From: Pseudomonadota bacterium
GTDB taxonomy: Bacteria > Pseudomonadota > Gammaproteobacteria > Steroidobacterales > Steroidobacteraceae
DNA length: 40,543 bases
Assembly (NCBI GenBank): GCA_021817875.1
Contig: JAKAFQ010000001.1
Span: forward strand, 1-40,543
Direction: 5' to 3'
The translations under genes and the position numbers were made by a program. This document shows positions 15,840 to 25,275 of the stretch, in pieces (the stretch's first letter is position 1; the number at the start of each line of letters is the position of its first letter). The notes under the pieces are model-generated. The model worked only from the letters and a program-made list of their open reading frames with translations, made no database searches and had not been told where the DNA came from.

Positions 15840-16227
15840 ACCGCGGCACGAAAACCAGGGCGAGGCGGGCGGCTCGGCACGGGTACGAGATCGCGGGGGA
15901 AGTGTCTCACCTACTAAGACGTTATCCTGCCGCGGCGTCGCAGTCGTAGACCATGACGCCGACGATAGTGAGCGGTTGGCGTTGCCGCTTCTTGAGCCGC
16001 GCGATCGTGTCCGCGGCGGCCGTCATGTGGTCGGGACCGCGAGCCTCGGTCTTCCGAGTCGAGATGGTACTGCTACGCGAACTGCGGAACGTGATGATGC
16101 AGCTGAACCGCATAGTGATGGGCTGAAGGAAGAAACGAACGGCGCAGAGTATCGGACCAGACCTCATGCTGTCATCAGGACTTTCGCATTATCGTAAAGT
16201 CGGTTTGTTCCTTCAGGCCGCCAGCGG
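15840..16227. other. 388-bp gap with coding-like remnants
   Basis: No intact gene. On the minus strand 15922-16026 reads TIARLKKRQRQPLTIVGVM then VYDCDAAAG, which looks like the start of a TIM-barrel enzyme broken after about 34 codons. On the plus strand around 16060-16125 a frame reads VLLRELRNVMMQLNRIVMG before a stop. Both may be debris of genes damaged together with the neighbouring lyase. No terminator with a T-run is visible after the DUF3604 gene. Confidence 0.4.
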
Positions 16228-17502
16228 TTGAATTTCAGCGAGCGCACCTTGGCGCTGTTCAGCGCGTCCGTATCGATGGGCAGAGTCCGAATTGTTGTGC
16301 ACGACGGCGAGGCGGCGAAACTTGCCCGGTTCAGCGTATCGGATTTCGACCTCGTCGCCGCCTCCGAGGCGGCGCTCAAGACCGGCAATCCGATTGCGGA
16401 CCTGATCGAGCAGCTCTATCCGGCTTCGGCCTACGCGCATTTCGGAATCACCTCGAACGACCCCTGGGACGTCGCTCACGTCCTACAGCTCAAGACGGCG
16501 GTCAAGTTCGTCGTCGCGAACGTTCGGGTGGCCGTTGAAAGGCTGACGCTGCTGGTCGAGTCCCATGCCACGACTCTAATGGTCGCGAGGACGCAGGGTC
16601 AGGCGGGAGCGCCGACAACGCTGGGCTTCAAGTTCGCGACGTTGTTGGACGAGCTTTTGCGAATCGCGGAACGACTCGTCCGGACGATGGAGGAGGCCGC
16701 CGTCATCTCGGTCGCGGGTATAGTCGGCACGGGATCTTCGTTCGCCGTCATCGGGGCGTCGCCGGACGAGGTCGAATCGGAGATGGCGGGCCTGATGGGC
16801 CTGCGCGTTGGCAGGGCGCCTTGGTTCACCGCTCGGGACCGCTTCGTTGCGCTGACGGCCGCGCTCGCGCAGCTGTGTACCTTCGCGGGGAAAGTCGGCC
16901 ATGAGGTGTACAACCTGCAGCGCACCGGGATCGAGGAAGTGACCGAAGGCGGCGCGTGCGGCAGCTCGGCGACGCCGCAAAAGACGAACCCGTGGATTTC
17001 GCAAAGAATGCACGGACTGGCAGTGCTCGAAATTCTCGTCCATCGTCGCGGACGGCGCGGCCTTGGCAGAGGGCGAGCGCGAGGTCGGAACTGCATACGC
17101 GGAGTGGTTCGGTCTGACCGACCTCTGCCTGATCAGTGGCCGGCTCGCTGGCGCCTTGCGGAGCTTGTGGGCCACCTCGAGGTTCACGCGGAGGTCATGC
17201 TGGCCAACCTGCAGCGTGACCCCACGGTCTACTCCGAGAGCATCAGCATGCTCCTCTCCCGAGCGGTGGGAAAAGCGCGCGGGTACGCGCTGGTGAAGGC
17301 CGCGATCGCGAGGTATCGTGCGGGTCAACCCTACCCGAAAGCCATGGAAGAGGCCTTTCGACAAGCGGGGTTGCATGCTCCGGAAGGGTCAGCGCGGCTC
17401 CCGGGCGCGCTCGGCTGGGCGGTCACGAGGGCGCAGGGCATCGCGGCTGCCGCTCGCGAGTGGTTGAGCGCGGACGCCCGGCCCGCGACCTCCGGCGGAT
17501 AG
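16228..17502 (+). pseudogene. decayed adenylosuccinate lyase/carboxymuconate cycloisomerase-family gene
   Basis: The 424-codon frame belongs to the fumarase/aspartase superfamily: KTGNPIADLIEQL, HFGITSNDPWD, the block AGIVGTGSSF and the signature GSSATPQKTNP (usual form GSSxMPxKxNP, so methionine is replaced by threonine). About 40-50 residues expected at the N-terminus are missing. Between about 17038 and 17172 the frame turns into arginine-rich nonsense, while the next frame there encodes ADGAALAEGEREVGTAYAEW, typical for this family. Two compensating frameshifts are therefore present. I read it as a pseudogene; sequencing errors could explain the shifts but not the lost N-terminus. An intact relative would be a lyase or cycloisomerase acting on succinyl-type substrates. 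Confidence 0.75.
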
Positions 17503-17561
17503 ACTAGCTCCGCGGTCCCGCGGCCTTCAGCGGGAGCCCTCGTCCGCGTAATCGCTCCCGA

Positions 17562-18332
17562 TCAAGCGGACTTGCCCTTGCGGCGGCCCGCGAAAGCGCG
17601 CGCTGCTTTCTCGATGCGGCCGGAGGCGAGCAGCAGCGCATTCAGGTTCTTCGCGTGACCGAGGGCGTCCTCCAACGGCATGTTCGCGGCGCTGCGGTGC
17701 GCCTCCTTAGTGAGCCGTACCGCCACCGGATCGAGCGCGGCGAGTGCCGTGGTGAACTGCGCCGCTGTGTGATCGAGCTCGGCCGCGTCGACCGCGAGAC
17801 GGTTGATCAGCCCCATGCGGTAGAGTGTCTCGGCCGGCACCGGGTCTCCGAGCAGCAGCAATTCCAATCCAGCGCGCCGGCCAGCGAGGTGGCTCAGCAG
17901 GGCGGTGTTGACCGCGGCGGGGAAGCCGTTCTTCATCTCCATCGCTCCAAAGCGCGCGCTTGCTTCCGCGAGCACGAAGTCACAGCCCATCGCCAGCGTG
18001 AATCCGCCCGCAACCGCGTAGCCACGCACCACCGCGACCGAGGGCTTCGAAAGCTGCAGCAGCCCGCGGAAGACCGCGGCGTAGGCCTCGTCGTATTCGA
18101 GCACGGCTTCGAGCGAGCGACCGACTCTGGCGCCAAGCTCCCGGCCCGCGCAGAAATGCTTGCCGCCGCTCAGCACTAGGCAGCGGCAGGCCGTGTCGCA
18201 ATCCGCTTGCGCAATCTCGCGGCCGAGCGCCTCGATCATCGAGGTCGAAAGCGCATTGCGACGTTCGGGTCGATCGAGCACCAGCGTGGTGACGCCGCCG
18301 CTGTGGAGACTGCGAATTGCTCCGGCGCTCAT
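17562..18332 (-). CDS. enoyl-CoA hydratase/isomerase (crotonase) family protein
   Basis: A 256-residue crotonase-fold protein. The oxyanion-hole segments are SGGKHFCAGRELG and YAVAGGFTLAMGCDFVLA. Of the two glutamates used by classical hydratases, the first is replaced by threonine (GGFTLAM where relatives have GGCELAM), while the second is kept in GAMEMKNGFP. The reaction may therefore be isomerisation, decarboxylation or another crotonase chemistry instead of simple hydration. It starts nine bases after the stop of the TRAP permease gene on the same strand, so it is the last gene of the transporter operon. It probably acts on the CoA ester of the imported acid. Confidence 0.85.
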   Translation of the reverse strand: MSAGAIRSLHSGGVTTLVLDRPERRNALSTSMIEALGREIAQADCDTACRCLVLSGGKHFCAGRELGARVGRSLEAVLEYDEAYAAVFRGLLQLSKPSVAVVRGYAVAGGFTLAMGCDFVLAEASARFGAMEMKNGFPAAVNTALLSHLAGRRAGLELLLLGDPVPAETLYRMGLINRLAVDAAELDHTAAQFTTALAALDPVAVRLTKEAHRSAANMPLEDALGHAKNLNALLLASGRIEKAARAFAGRRKGKSA

Positions 18333-18341
18333 GACGCGTGC

Positions 18342-20261
18342 CTACGAGACGCTCGTCGCCATGCGCTCCGGCAGGCTGCGTCGGGCCAGCCGCCTTTTCT
18401 TGACCTGCCCCGCGAGAACGACCAGGAAGACGAGCAAGCCGACGCCCAGCGCGCCGAACGCCAGCTCCTCCCGCCCCAGGGCGCGCAGGACCGAAAAAGC
18501 GAGTTCGAAGACGACACAGGCCACGGCGGCGATCCGTTCGCGCCGCGTAAACACTACTAGACCGCAGCCATACAAAGCGGCGGTGAGCGCGGTGATCCCA
18601 AGCAGCATGGATACCAGAGCGCCGGCACCCCAGATCCAGTTGTCTGGCCGCAGCAGCAACACGGGATTGACGACGATCAGAAACGGGATGAGGAAGCCGG
18701 AAATCGCCAGTTTGACCGCGTGTAAACCGGTCCTGACGTAGTCCGCGCCCGCCATGGCGGCGGTCGTGAGCGCGGCCAGCGCGACTGGCGGCGTGAGCGC
18801 GGAGATCACCGCAAAGTAGAAGGCGAAGAAGTGGGCCGACAACGGCAGCACGCCCATGCGGATGATGCTCGGAACGACCACGATGGCAACTAGGCCGTAC
18901 GCTGCCGACGTGGGCACGCCGCAGCCGAGGATCAACGACACCGCCATGGTGACAAGCAGCGCAACTATGAGATTTCCGCCGCTTAGCAGCGTGACCAGGC
19001 CCGCGATCTTCGTGCCGAGTCCGGTAGTGATCAGCGTCTGCGCGATCAGCCCGACCACCGCAAGCGACACGCCGATCTGCGCGCCGCCGTACGCACCCTT
19101 GGCGAGGCAGTCGACCAAGGCCCCGAGCTTGGGCCGCGTGTCGCTCCGCAAATAGCTCAGGCCTATGGCCACCAGAATCGTCCAGAACGCCGCGTCTGCC
19201 GGGCTGTAGTAGAACAAGAGCATGGCAACCAGCAGCCCAACCGGACCGAGGAAGAGCGGCGCACGCTTCACGAGCAGACCCCAATCGACCGGCTCGGCGG
19301 GCGGGAAGATCCCGTATTTCACGGCGATAAACTGCACGCCGAGAATGCAGCCCCAGTAGTACAGAATCGCGGGCAGCACTCCGGCCAGCATGATCGTCGC
19401 GTAAGGGACACCGAGGAACGACGCCATGAGAAACGCCGCCGCGCCCATGACCGGCGGCATGATCTGCCCCCCGGTCGAGGCGGTGGCCTCGATGGCCGCG
19501 GCAATCTCGGGCTTGTAACCGACGCGTTTCATGTAAGGTATGGTGAACGCGCCTACGATGGCGGCGTTCGCTACCGCCGCGCCCGTGACCATCCCCATCA
19601 GGGAACTCGAGATCACCGCGGTCTGCCCTGGTCCGCCCTGGAATACGCGCCCGGCGAGCTTGCCCGCCTCGTGGAAGAAATCCGTAATCCGGATGACGCC
19701 GAGCAGCCCGCCGAAGACCGCGAACAGGAACACCTGCTGGGCGGAGATTCCGAGGAAGGTGCCGAAGATCCCGGACAACCCGATGCTCAGGTAAGAGACC
19801 ATGTAGCTGAATCCGAACTGGCGGTGGTAGAGCGGGGCCGGGAGCAGGTGACCAAACATGAAGTAGGCAATGAAAACGATCGCCACTAGGGGGAGCGTCC
19901 AGCCCCAGGTGCGTCGGGTCCCTTCGATGACCAAGACCACGAGGGTCACCCCGACGACGAGATCGACGCGGTCCGGGAAGCCGACGGCTTCCTCCAGATG
20001 CTCGATATGGGTGAAGACATACACCGTCGCCGCGATCCCGGCGACAAGCATCGCCGCGCACAGCGCCCTCGACCACCCGGTCTTGGCCTGGCGCATGCTC
20101 TGCAAGAAGATTAGGGTGAGCAAGAATCCAAGGTGCACGTCCTGATGCTGGTAGTCGGTCAACAGAGCGACTTGGCTCGCCACCATGTGGTAGGCGAACA
20201 TCGCCAGTCCGACCACCACCAACGCTATTTCAAAGGCCCTCTCGCGCCGGGGTTCAGCCAT
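18342..20261 (-). CDS. TRAP transporter permease, fused small and large subunits (TAXI type)
   Basis: A 639-residue membrane protein. It combines the four-helix DctQ-like part (residues 10 to about 130) and the twelve-or-more-helix DctM-like part. Typical TAXI-TRAP blocks are visible: VTGAAVANAAIVGAFTIPYM, SSTGGQIMPPVMGAAAF-like spacing (here ATASTGGQIMPPVMG) and GCGVPTSAAYGLVAI. TRAP permeases use a sodium or proton gradient to import organic acids delivered by a periplasmic binding protein, here the TAXI protein encoded upstream. The weak ribosome-binding site AAAGG lies ten bases before the ATG. A 417-bp gap separates it from the binding-protein gene. Confidence 0.92.
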   Translation of the reverse strand: MAEPRRERAFEIALVVVGLAMFAYHMVASQVALLTDYQHQDVHLGFLLTLIFLQSMRQAKTGWSRALCAAMLVAGIAATVYVFTHIEHLEEAVGFPDRVDLVVGVTLVVLVIEGTRRTWGWTLPLVAIVFIAYFMFGHLLPAPLYHRQFGFSYMVSYLSIGLSGIFGTFLGISAQQVFLFAVFGGLLGVIRITDFFHEAGKLAGRVFQGGPGQTAVISSSLMGMVTGAAVANAAIVGAFTIPYMKRVGYKPEIAAAIEATASTGGQIMPPVMGAAAFLMASFLGVPYATIMLAGVLPAILYYWGCILGVQFIAVKYGIFPPAEPVDWGLLVKRAPLFLGPVGLLVAMLLFYYSPADAAFWTILVAIGLSYLRSDTRPKLGALVDCLAKGAYGGAQIGVSLAVVGLIAQTLITTGLGTKIAGLVTLLSGGNLIVALLVTMAVSLILGCGVPTSAAYGLVAIVVVPSIIRMGVLPLSAHFFAFYFAVISALTPPVALAALTTAAMAGADYVRTGLHAVKLAISGFLIPFLIVVNPVLLLRPDNWIWGAGALVSMLLGITALTAALYGCGLVVFTRRERIAAVACVVFELAFSVLRALGREELAFGALGVGLLVFLVVLAGQVKKRRLARRSLPERMATSVS

Positions 20262-20678
20262 GTGGAATTGCCTTTCTTCGCCTCATGGTTCCGTTCGCGG
20301 CTTGCCGGAACGAGGCGCTCGCGCACGCGTTTCCTTCGCTCGCTTCGAAGGGTGGCTGGGTGGCAGCGCATCCCCGCCCTGCCTTGGCCGCTTCCTCCAT
20401 GTCGCAAGGACGCAGCCACATTGGCGAGCCGAGTCCCCGCCCGCTCGTCAGGGCTACGCTGGAGTTCCCTGATGGGGGACGTGATCCAAACCGTGCCGGC
20501 GCAGACCGATCCGCAGGCGCACGAATCGACCCGATTGCCCGAGCCGCATCGTGTGCTTGTGCATCCCCTTTTTCTTGAGCGGCGTCCGAGGGCCGAACTC
20601 GGCGCGCGAAACGCGGCGGCCTCATGCACGATGGCCCGGTTGCTGCGCGTGCACCTGGAGGATAGGCGCGGAGCGCGG
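20262..20678. other. 417-bp gap inside the TRAP operon
   Basis: No convincing gene in any frame; the open frames have erratic composition. The stretch lies between the TAXI binding-protein gene and the TRAP permease gene, which usually are close together. I see no T-run terminator. It may hold an unrecognised structured RNA that sets the high ratio of binding protein to permease, or be inserted non-coding DNA. Confidence 0.4.
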
Positions 20679-21680
20679 CTACTTGAGGATTCCCGCCTCG
20701 CGATACGCCCTCAGGGCGCCGGGTGCGATGTCCTTCTCGGCAAATCCGTACACCAGCGCCTGTCTGGACATCATTTTGCCGAGAGCGTGGTACTCGCGGA
20801 ATTTGTCCACGTTGCGGATGATCATCTTGGTAACCTCGTAGGCGAGGTTCTCCGGGAATTCAGAGGAGACGAACCACCCCGCGGTATCCGCGAATACCGG
20901 CAGCGGCTCGGAGACGCCCTGAATCGTGTTGGGCGGCAACTCCGTATAAACCATGTCCATGCCGTCCGCGATCGCCTTGTCCACCGCCGCCTTGCCCCAC
21001 GGGATCATGCGAACATGGCGCCCCGAAGCGAGGAACTGCGTGGTCTGGGGGCTCAGTACGAACGGACGCCCTCCGGGACCCATGTAGCCGCCGACGACCG
21101 CCGCGTCGACGTGCCCTTGGAGCAGCGCTGCCACGGCCTCCTTGGGTCCGAGGTATGAGATCTTCACCTGGTCCGGTCCCAGCCCCCAGCCGTCCCGAAT
21201 GATCTTTTCGGGTTCGACGGCCCAGTTGATTTGCGGCGCGCGACCGAGGCCGACGCGCTTACCAACGAGATCCTTCACCGTTTTTATGTTGGAATCCAGC
21301 GTCGCAAGCCACGCGGACACAAGCTCGTAATTGCAGATCAGCTTCAGCTGCGGATATTTCTTGTCGAATGGCTTTTCGCCGGCGGTGGCCAAGGCTAGAA
21401 CGCCCTTGCCCGAACCGACGATCGTGGTCGTACGCGCCTCCGGGTCCGCCGCAAGCTTCTTGATGTTGAATAGGAAACCCGGACTCTCGGAGGCGTCGAT
21501 TCGCACCGGCGATTTCGACTTGTTCGAGATGTCTTGGAGGGCCGCGCCCAACACGTACGACCCGGTTCCAAACGGCGCCGTGAGAAGGCTGACATGAACC
21601 ACGGAATCGGCGGCCAAGCTCCTGCCGCTCGCGAGTGCGAACAAGGCGGTGCTCGCGACTAACGCCAGAGATCGTTTCAT
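20679..21680 (-). CDS. TAXI-family TRAP transporter solute-binding protein
   Basis: A 333-residue periplasmic protein starting MKRSLALVAS, with a signal peptide ending near SLAA. Typical TAXI features are LLTAPFGTGSYVLGAALQDI near the N-terminus (binding-pocket glycine-rich turn), KRVGLGRAPQINWAVEP and AVVGGYMGPGGRP. TAXI proteins deliver small organic acids such as glutamate or other dicarboxylates to a fused TRAP permease. The start is set by AGGAGG at 21687-21692, six bases upstream; an ATG at 21701 lies before this site and would be wrong. A copy of the shared 20-bp motif lies 151 bp upstream in the same orientation. Confidence 0.9.
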   Translation of the reverse strand: MKRSLALVASTALFALASGRSLAADSVVHVSLLTAPFGTGSYVLGAALQDISNKSKSPVRIDASESPGFLFNIKKLAADPEARTTTIVGSGKGVLALATAGEKPFDKKYPQLKLICNYELVSAWLATLDSNIKTVKDLVGKRVGLGRAPQINWAVEPEKIIRDGWGLGPDQVKISYLGPKEAVAALLQGHVDAAVVGGYMGPGGRPFVLSPQTTQFLASGRHVRMIPWGKAAVDKAIADGMDMVYTELPPNTIQGVSEPLPVFADTAGWFVSSEFPENLAYEVTKMIIRNVDKFREYHALGKMMSRQALVYGFAEKDIAPGALRAYREAGILK

Positions 21681-21831
21681 GGATTTCCTCCTATTCGTCA
21701 TGCTTTCGCGTCTGCGACGCGTGTTCTTCTTGTTTCGATGTTGGACATCGTCCGCCCCTTACTCCGGCGCTGCGCGGCCGTTTCCCGACGCCATCGGGCT
21801 CACGGCCACCGTATCAGCGGCAACCCCATTC

Positions 21832-21851
21832 GTCCAATGGATACATCTGAT
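21832..21851 (-). promoter_or_regulatory. shared 20-bp motif, copy A, upstream of the TAXI gene
   Basis: On the minus strand it reads ATCAGATGTATCCATTGGAC. It agrees with the other copies (22864, 34225, 34392) in the core CATTGGA and the leading ATCA, and contains T-N11-A, the general form of LysR-type sites. It lies between the lysR stop and the TAXI gene, 151 bp before that start. With copy C the similarity extends over 37 bases (29 identical). Confidence 0.6.
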
Positions 21852-21941
21852 AATAGATATTCATGTCGGCGATGGATCACCCGGCGCGAATGCTGCAGGG
21901 CAATACACGGCATGCCATTCGGTTTGTAGCGCCAACCGTCG

Positions 21942-22868
21942 CTACAGCCGCTGGCATAGCTCCCGAATGGATTCACGTAGCCAACTGTGGCCTGCCTCTC
22001 CCTCGAGCGACCGGTGCCAGTGAAGGTAGATCGGAATCGTTGGGCACTCGACCGGGGTCTTGAGGATGCGCAGCCGGAAATTCTCCGCGTAGACGTTTGC
22101 CATCCGCCGCGGCAGCGTGCACACGAAGTCGGTACCTTTCACGATCAGCGGCATTGACAGGAAGTGCGGTACTTGCAGCGCCACTCGCCGCGTCAATCCC
22201 AGTTTCTCGAGCGCGCGATCGATGAGGGGCGTGTCGGAAGTGCGGGGCATCAGGATCACGTGTGACAACGCCGCGTATTGCTCGAGGCTGAGCGTTTCTC
22301 CTACCGTCGGGTGGTCTTTGCGCACCATCGATACGAGCGATTCCTCCATCAGCAGGCGGCTGCGAAACTCCGACGATTTGAGTCGGAAATACGATATACC
22401 CAGGTCGATCTCGCCTTTAAGCAGCGCTTCGTCCAGCACATGCGCCGCCGCCGGACGGACATCGAGTCGCAGGCGCGGCGCGGCTTGGCATAGCCAGTCC
22501 ACGAGCCGCGGGATGATGACCGCCTCGCCATAATCCTCCACCGCAACCACGAAGTGTCGGTCCGAGGATCGATAGTCGAATGCGGTCGCGGGGCTGACCG
22601 CGTTTTGAATGAGATCGAGCGCTTGCCGGACCGGCGCAGCGAGCAACCGTGCGTACGGCGTGGGCCTCATGCCGCGCGCGGTACGAGCAAAGAGCGGGTC
22701 ATCGAGCGCCGCCCGCAGTCGGGCGAGCGCGTTGCTCATCGCGGGTTGGCTCATCGCCATGCGCTGGGAGGCACGCGTCAAGTTGCCTTCGGCGATGATC
22801 GCGTCGAAGACCGCGAGGAGGTTCAGGTCGAGATTTCTTGGATTCAATTTCTGAATAAATAAGATCAC
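21942..22868 (-). CDS. LysR-family transcriptional regulator
   Basis: A 308-residue LysR regulator. The N-terminal helix-turn-helix reads LDLNLLAVFDAIIAEGNLTRASQRMAMSQPAMSNALARL in separate helices over residues 13-50, and the effector-binding domain follows from about 95. The GTG at 22868 is only one candidate start and lacks a good ribosome-binding site; TTG at 22847 would begin MNPRNLDLNLL, as many relatives do. Copy B of the shared motif (22864-22883) overlaps the GTG, which favours the later start and suggests autoregulation. It is divergent from the CoA ligase gene and upstream of the TAXI-TRAP operon on the same strand. It is the natural regulator of both. Confidence 0.9.
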   Translation of the reverse strand: MILFIQKLNPRNLDLNLLAVFDAIIAEGNLTRASQRMAMSQPAMSNALARLRAALDDPLFARTARGMRPTPYARLLAAPVRQALDLIQNAVSPATAFDYRSSDRHFVVAVEDYGEAVIIPRLVDWLCQAAPRLRLDVRPAAAHVLDEALLKGEIDLGISYFRLKSSEFRSRLLMEESLVSMVRKDHPTVGETLSLEQYAALSHVILMPRTSDTPLIDRALEKLGLTRRVALQVPHFLSMPLIVKGTDFVCTLPRRMANVYAENFRLRILKTPVECPTIPIYLHWHRSLEGEAGHSWLRESIRELCQRL

Positions 22869-22883
22869 GTTTATCCATTGGAT
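22864..22883 (+). promoter_or_regulatory. shared 20-bp motif, copy B, between lysR and the CoA ligase gene
   Basis: It reads ATCACGTTTATCCATTGGAT. The centre ATCCA-T-TGGAT is an inverted repeat. It points toward the CoA ligase gene and ends 179 bp before that start, and it overlaps or directly precedes the lysR start on the other strand. This is a classical arrangement for a LysR autoregulatory and activating site. Confidence 0.6.
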
Positions 22884-23062
22884 TTATAGTCCTGCCGCTG
22901 CTACCGTGTCAACGACTGTTCCAGACGAGCTGGGCTCCCGGCGAGAACGCGCGGCGTCGCCCTACGCCGCCGTCGATTCAGAAAACGACTCGAACTCGAA
23001 GCAGGTCGATGCGCACGCAAGGAATTGGGACCGCACCGGATCGCGCGGAGGCGCAGCGAACG

Positions 23063-25171
23063 ATGAAGGCGCTGCTCAAGCCGGATTCGGTCGCCATCCT
23101 TGGGTGCTCGGGTGACCTGGAACGCATCAACGGGCGGCCGCTCAAGTACTTCCTAGAAAAGGGCTACAAGGGGCGCGTCTATCCCGTCAATCCGAAGCAC
23201 GAACGCATCGCAGGACTGCGTTGTTATCCGAGCGTGGCGGCGATCCCCGAAGCAGTGGATCTCGCGGTGGTCGCGTTGCCCGCCGCGCTGGTGCCGGACG
23301 CCGTGCGAGATTTGGTCGCCAAAGGCGTGCCTGCCGCGGTGATCTTCAGCTCGGGCTTCGCGGAGACTGGCGAGGCGGGCGCCGCGGTGCAACGCGCGCT
23401 TGTCCAGACGGCGCGGGCCGGGGGGCTACGTTTCTGCGGTCCCAACGCGGTCGGCTTGGTCAACGCCTTCGAGGGCGTCACGGCCAGCTTCAGCGAGTAC
23501 CTCGAAGGGCCCGTCCCGCCGGGGCCGGTCGCGTTCGTGAGCCAGTCGGGCGCTTTTGGAACGGCGATCGCTGTGCTCGCGCGCCAGCGCCAGCTGGGTC
23601 TCGGGTACTACATCAACACCGGAAACGAGGCGGACATCGACATCGGCGACGCGTTCGAGTTCGTTGTCGAAGATCCGCGCATTCGCGTCGTCGCCGGCTA
23701 CGTCGAAGGCATTCGCGACGGCAGAAAGCTGCTCGCGGCTGCCGAGCGTGCCATGGCGCTCGGCAAGCCGATGATCCTCACGAAGGTCGGACGAAGCGAC
23801 GCCGGAGCGCGCGCTGCGGCTTCGCACACCGGCGCGCTTGCCGGTGCGGATGCGGTCCTCGATGGCGTTCTGCGCCAGAAAGGGATCATCCGCGCCGACG
23901 ACGAGGAACGGATGATCGACCTCGTCGAGATTTTTGCCCATTGCCCTCTGCCGCAGGGGCCGAACATCGGCATCGTGAGTCAGTCCGGCGGGGCGGGGGT
24001 GCTCGCCTGTGACCGAGCCGAAATGCTGGGACTGCAGGTGCCGACTCTGGCCGCGGAAACCCAGATGAAGCTGAAGCAGGCGCTGCCCGGCTACAGCGCC
24101 GTGGCGAACCCCGTCGACGTGACGGGGTTGTCGCTCGCGCAGCCCGAGCTCATGCGCCAGGCGATGAAGATCGTCCTTTCCGACCCCGCGATCGACATCG
24201 GCGTGTTGTGGCTCCGGCTGATGGAGCGCTACGCCGACGTCGTGGTCGAGATCATCACCGACATCAAAGAATCAACGCGTAAGCCCTTTCTGGTGAGCTG
24301 GCTGGCGGCGCCGGAAGCGGCGCTCGTCGCCCTGCGCGAGCGTGGGATATGCGTGACACGCGGAGCGGTTCAGGCCATCGACTCGATTGCGGGCCTAGTC
24401 CGCTACAGCCGTGCTCGGGAGCGCCGGCTCGCGGATTCCGCGGCACGCACCCGGCCGCCCGGTTCCACGCTATCTCGTCTCGGGACGCCGTGCGCTGACG
24501 CGGGCATCGTGCCAACGATAACGGCAGCCGAGATCCTGATGCGCGCCGGCGTGCCCTTGGTACCGACGGAGTCGGCGAGTGACGTCGAGGCGGCCTGTGC
24601 CGCAGCCGCGCGAGTGGGCTATCCCGTCGCGGTCAAGGTTGAGTCGCCGGACATCCCGCATAAGACCGAAGCCGGGGGTGTACGGCTTGGCGTTGCGAAC
24701 GCGCAGGAACTGCGGCAAGCGTTCACACAAATTGTGAGTTCAGCGCGTGCACACCAGCCATCGGCCCGCATCGACGGTGTTGTCATTCAAGGAATGGCTC
24801 GGGCTGGCATTGAGATCGTGATTGGCGCGCGTCAGGACCCGGCTTTTGGCCCGGTCGTGATGGTTGGGCTTGGCGGCGTTCTCGTCGAAGTGCTGAAGGA
24901 TGTGGCATTCGCTGCGGCGCCGCTGACGCTGTCCGAAGCGGAGATGATGATCGCGGGTTTGCGCGGGGCTCGCGTGCTCGACGGAGTACGCGGCCGACCG
25001 CCAATCGATCGTGCCAGATTGTGCGAGCTCTTGGTCAAAGTTTCCGCGCTTGCTGCCGCCGCTGGTGGACGACTCGCCGAGCTCGACCTCAATCCAGTGA
25101 TCGCGACACCCAGCGCCGTCGTCGCCGTCGATTGGCTGATGATTCTGAAAAGCGACGACGAATGCAATTGA
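23063..25171 (+). CDS. ADP-forming acyl-CoA/acetyl-CoA synthetase, fused alpha-beta type
   Basis: A 702-residue CoA ligase of the acetate-CoA ligase (ADP-forming) superfamily. Residues 1-130 form the CoA-binding domain (SVAILGCSGD, VYPVNPKHERIAGLRCYPS), a succinyl-CoA-synthetase-like flavodoxin part follows, with the phosphohistidine segment in AAASHTGALAGAD, and the C-terminal 220 residues are an ATP-grasp domain (YPVAVKVESPDIPHKTEAGGV). It would activate an organic acid to its CoA ester. The ATG at 23063 begins the family homology (MKALLKPDSVAILG) and has GGAGG eleven bases upstream; an open frame extends to 23009. It heads the acyl-CoA block and faces the LysR gene. The substrate acid is unknown. 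Confidence 0.88.
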   Translation: MKALLKPDSVAILGCSGDLERINGRPLKYFLEKGYKGRVYPVNPKHERIAGLRCYPSVAAIPEAVDLAVVALPAALVPDAVRDLVAKGVPAAVIFSSGFAETGEAGAAVQRALVQTARAGGLRFCGPNAVGLVNAFEGVTASFSEYLEGPVPPGPVAFVSQSGAFGTAIAVLARQRQLGLGYYINTGNEADIDIGDAFEFVVEDPRIRVVAGYVEGIRDGRKLLAAAERAMALGKPMILTKVGRSDAGARAAASHTGALAGADAVLDGVLRQKGIIRADDEERMIDLVEIFAHCPLPQGPNIGIVSQSGGAGVLACDRAEMLGLQVPTLAAETQMKLKQALPGYSAVANPVDVTGLSLAQPELMRQAMKIVLSDPAIDIGVLWLRLMERYADVVVEIITDIKESTRKPFLVSWLAAPEAALVALRERGICVTRGAVQAIDSIAGLVRYSRARERRLADSAARTRPPGSTLSRLGTPCADAGIVPTITAAEILMRAGVPLVPTESASDVEAACAAAARVGYPVAVKVESPDIPHKTEAGGVRLGVANAQELRQAFTQIVSSARAHQPSARIDGVVIQGMARAGIEIVIGARQDPAFGPVVMVGLGGVLVEVLKDVAFAAAPLTLSEAEMMIAGLRGARVLDGVRGRPPIDRARLCELLVKVSALAAAAGGRLAELDLNPVIATPSAVVAVDWLMILKSDDECN

Positions 25172-25275
25172 TAGTGGTCGCACGATCCGATCGGTGCAAT
25201 TCGGCGAACCGCCAACGATCGGCGTGCGCGGCGCGAAGAGCTCGTTGCAGTCCCTAATTTCTTGGAGGTTCATGC

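Noticed and set aside
17980..20076. 698-codon minus-strand ORF
   Set aside because: It is the shadow of the TRAP permease and crotonase genes; its composition is arginine-rich and matches nothing.
21829..21865. Shared motif explained as a coding remnant (YPLDE-like peptide in copies A and C)
   Set aside because: All copies can be read as Y-P-L-D or similar in one frame except copy D, but copies A and B hit stops within a few codons, and orientation and distance to downstream starts fit a regulatory site better. Not fully excluded.
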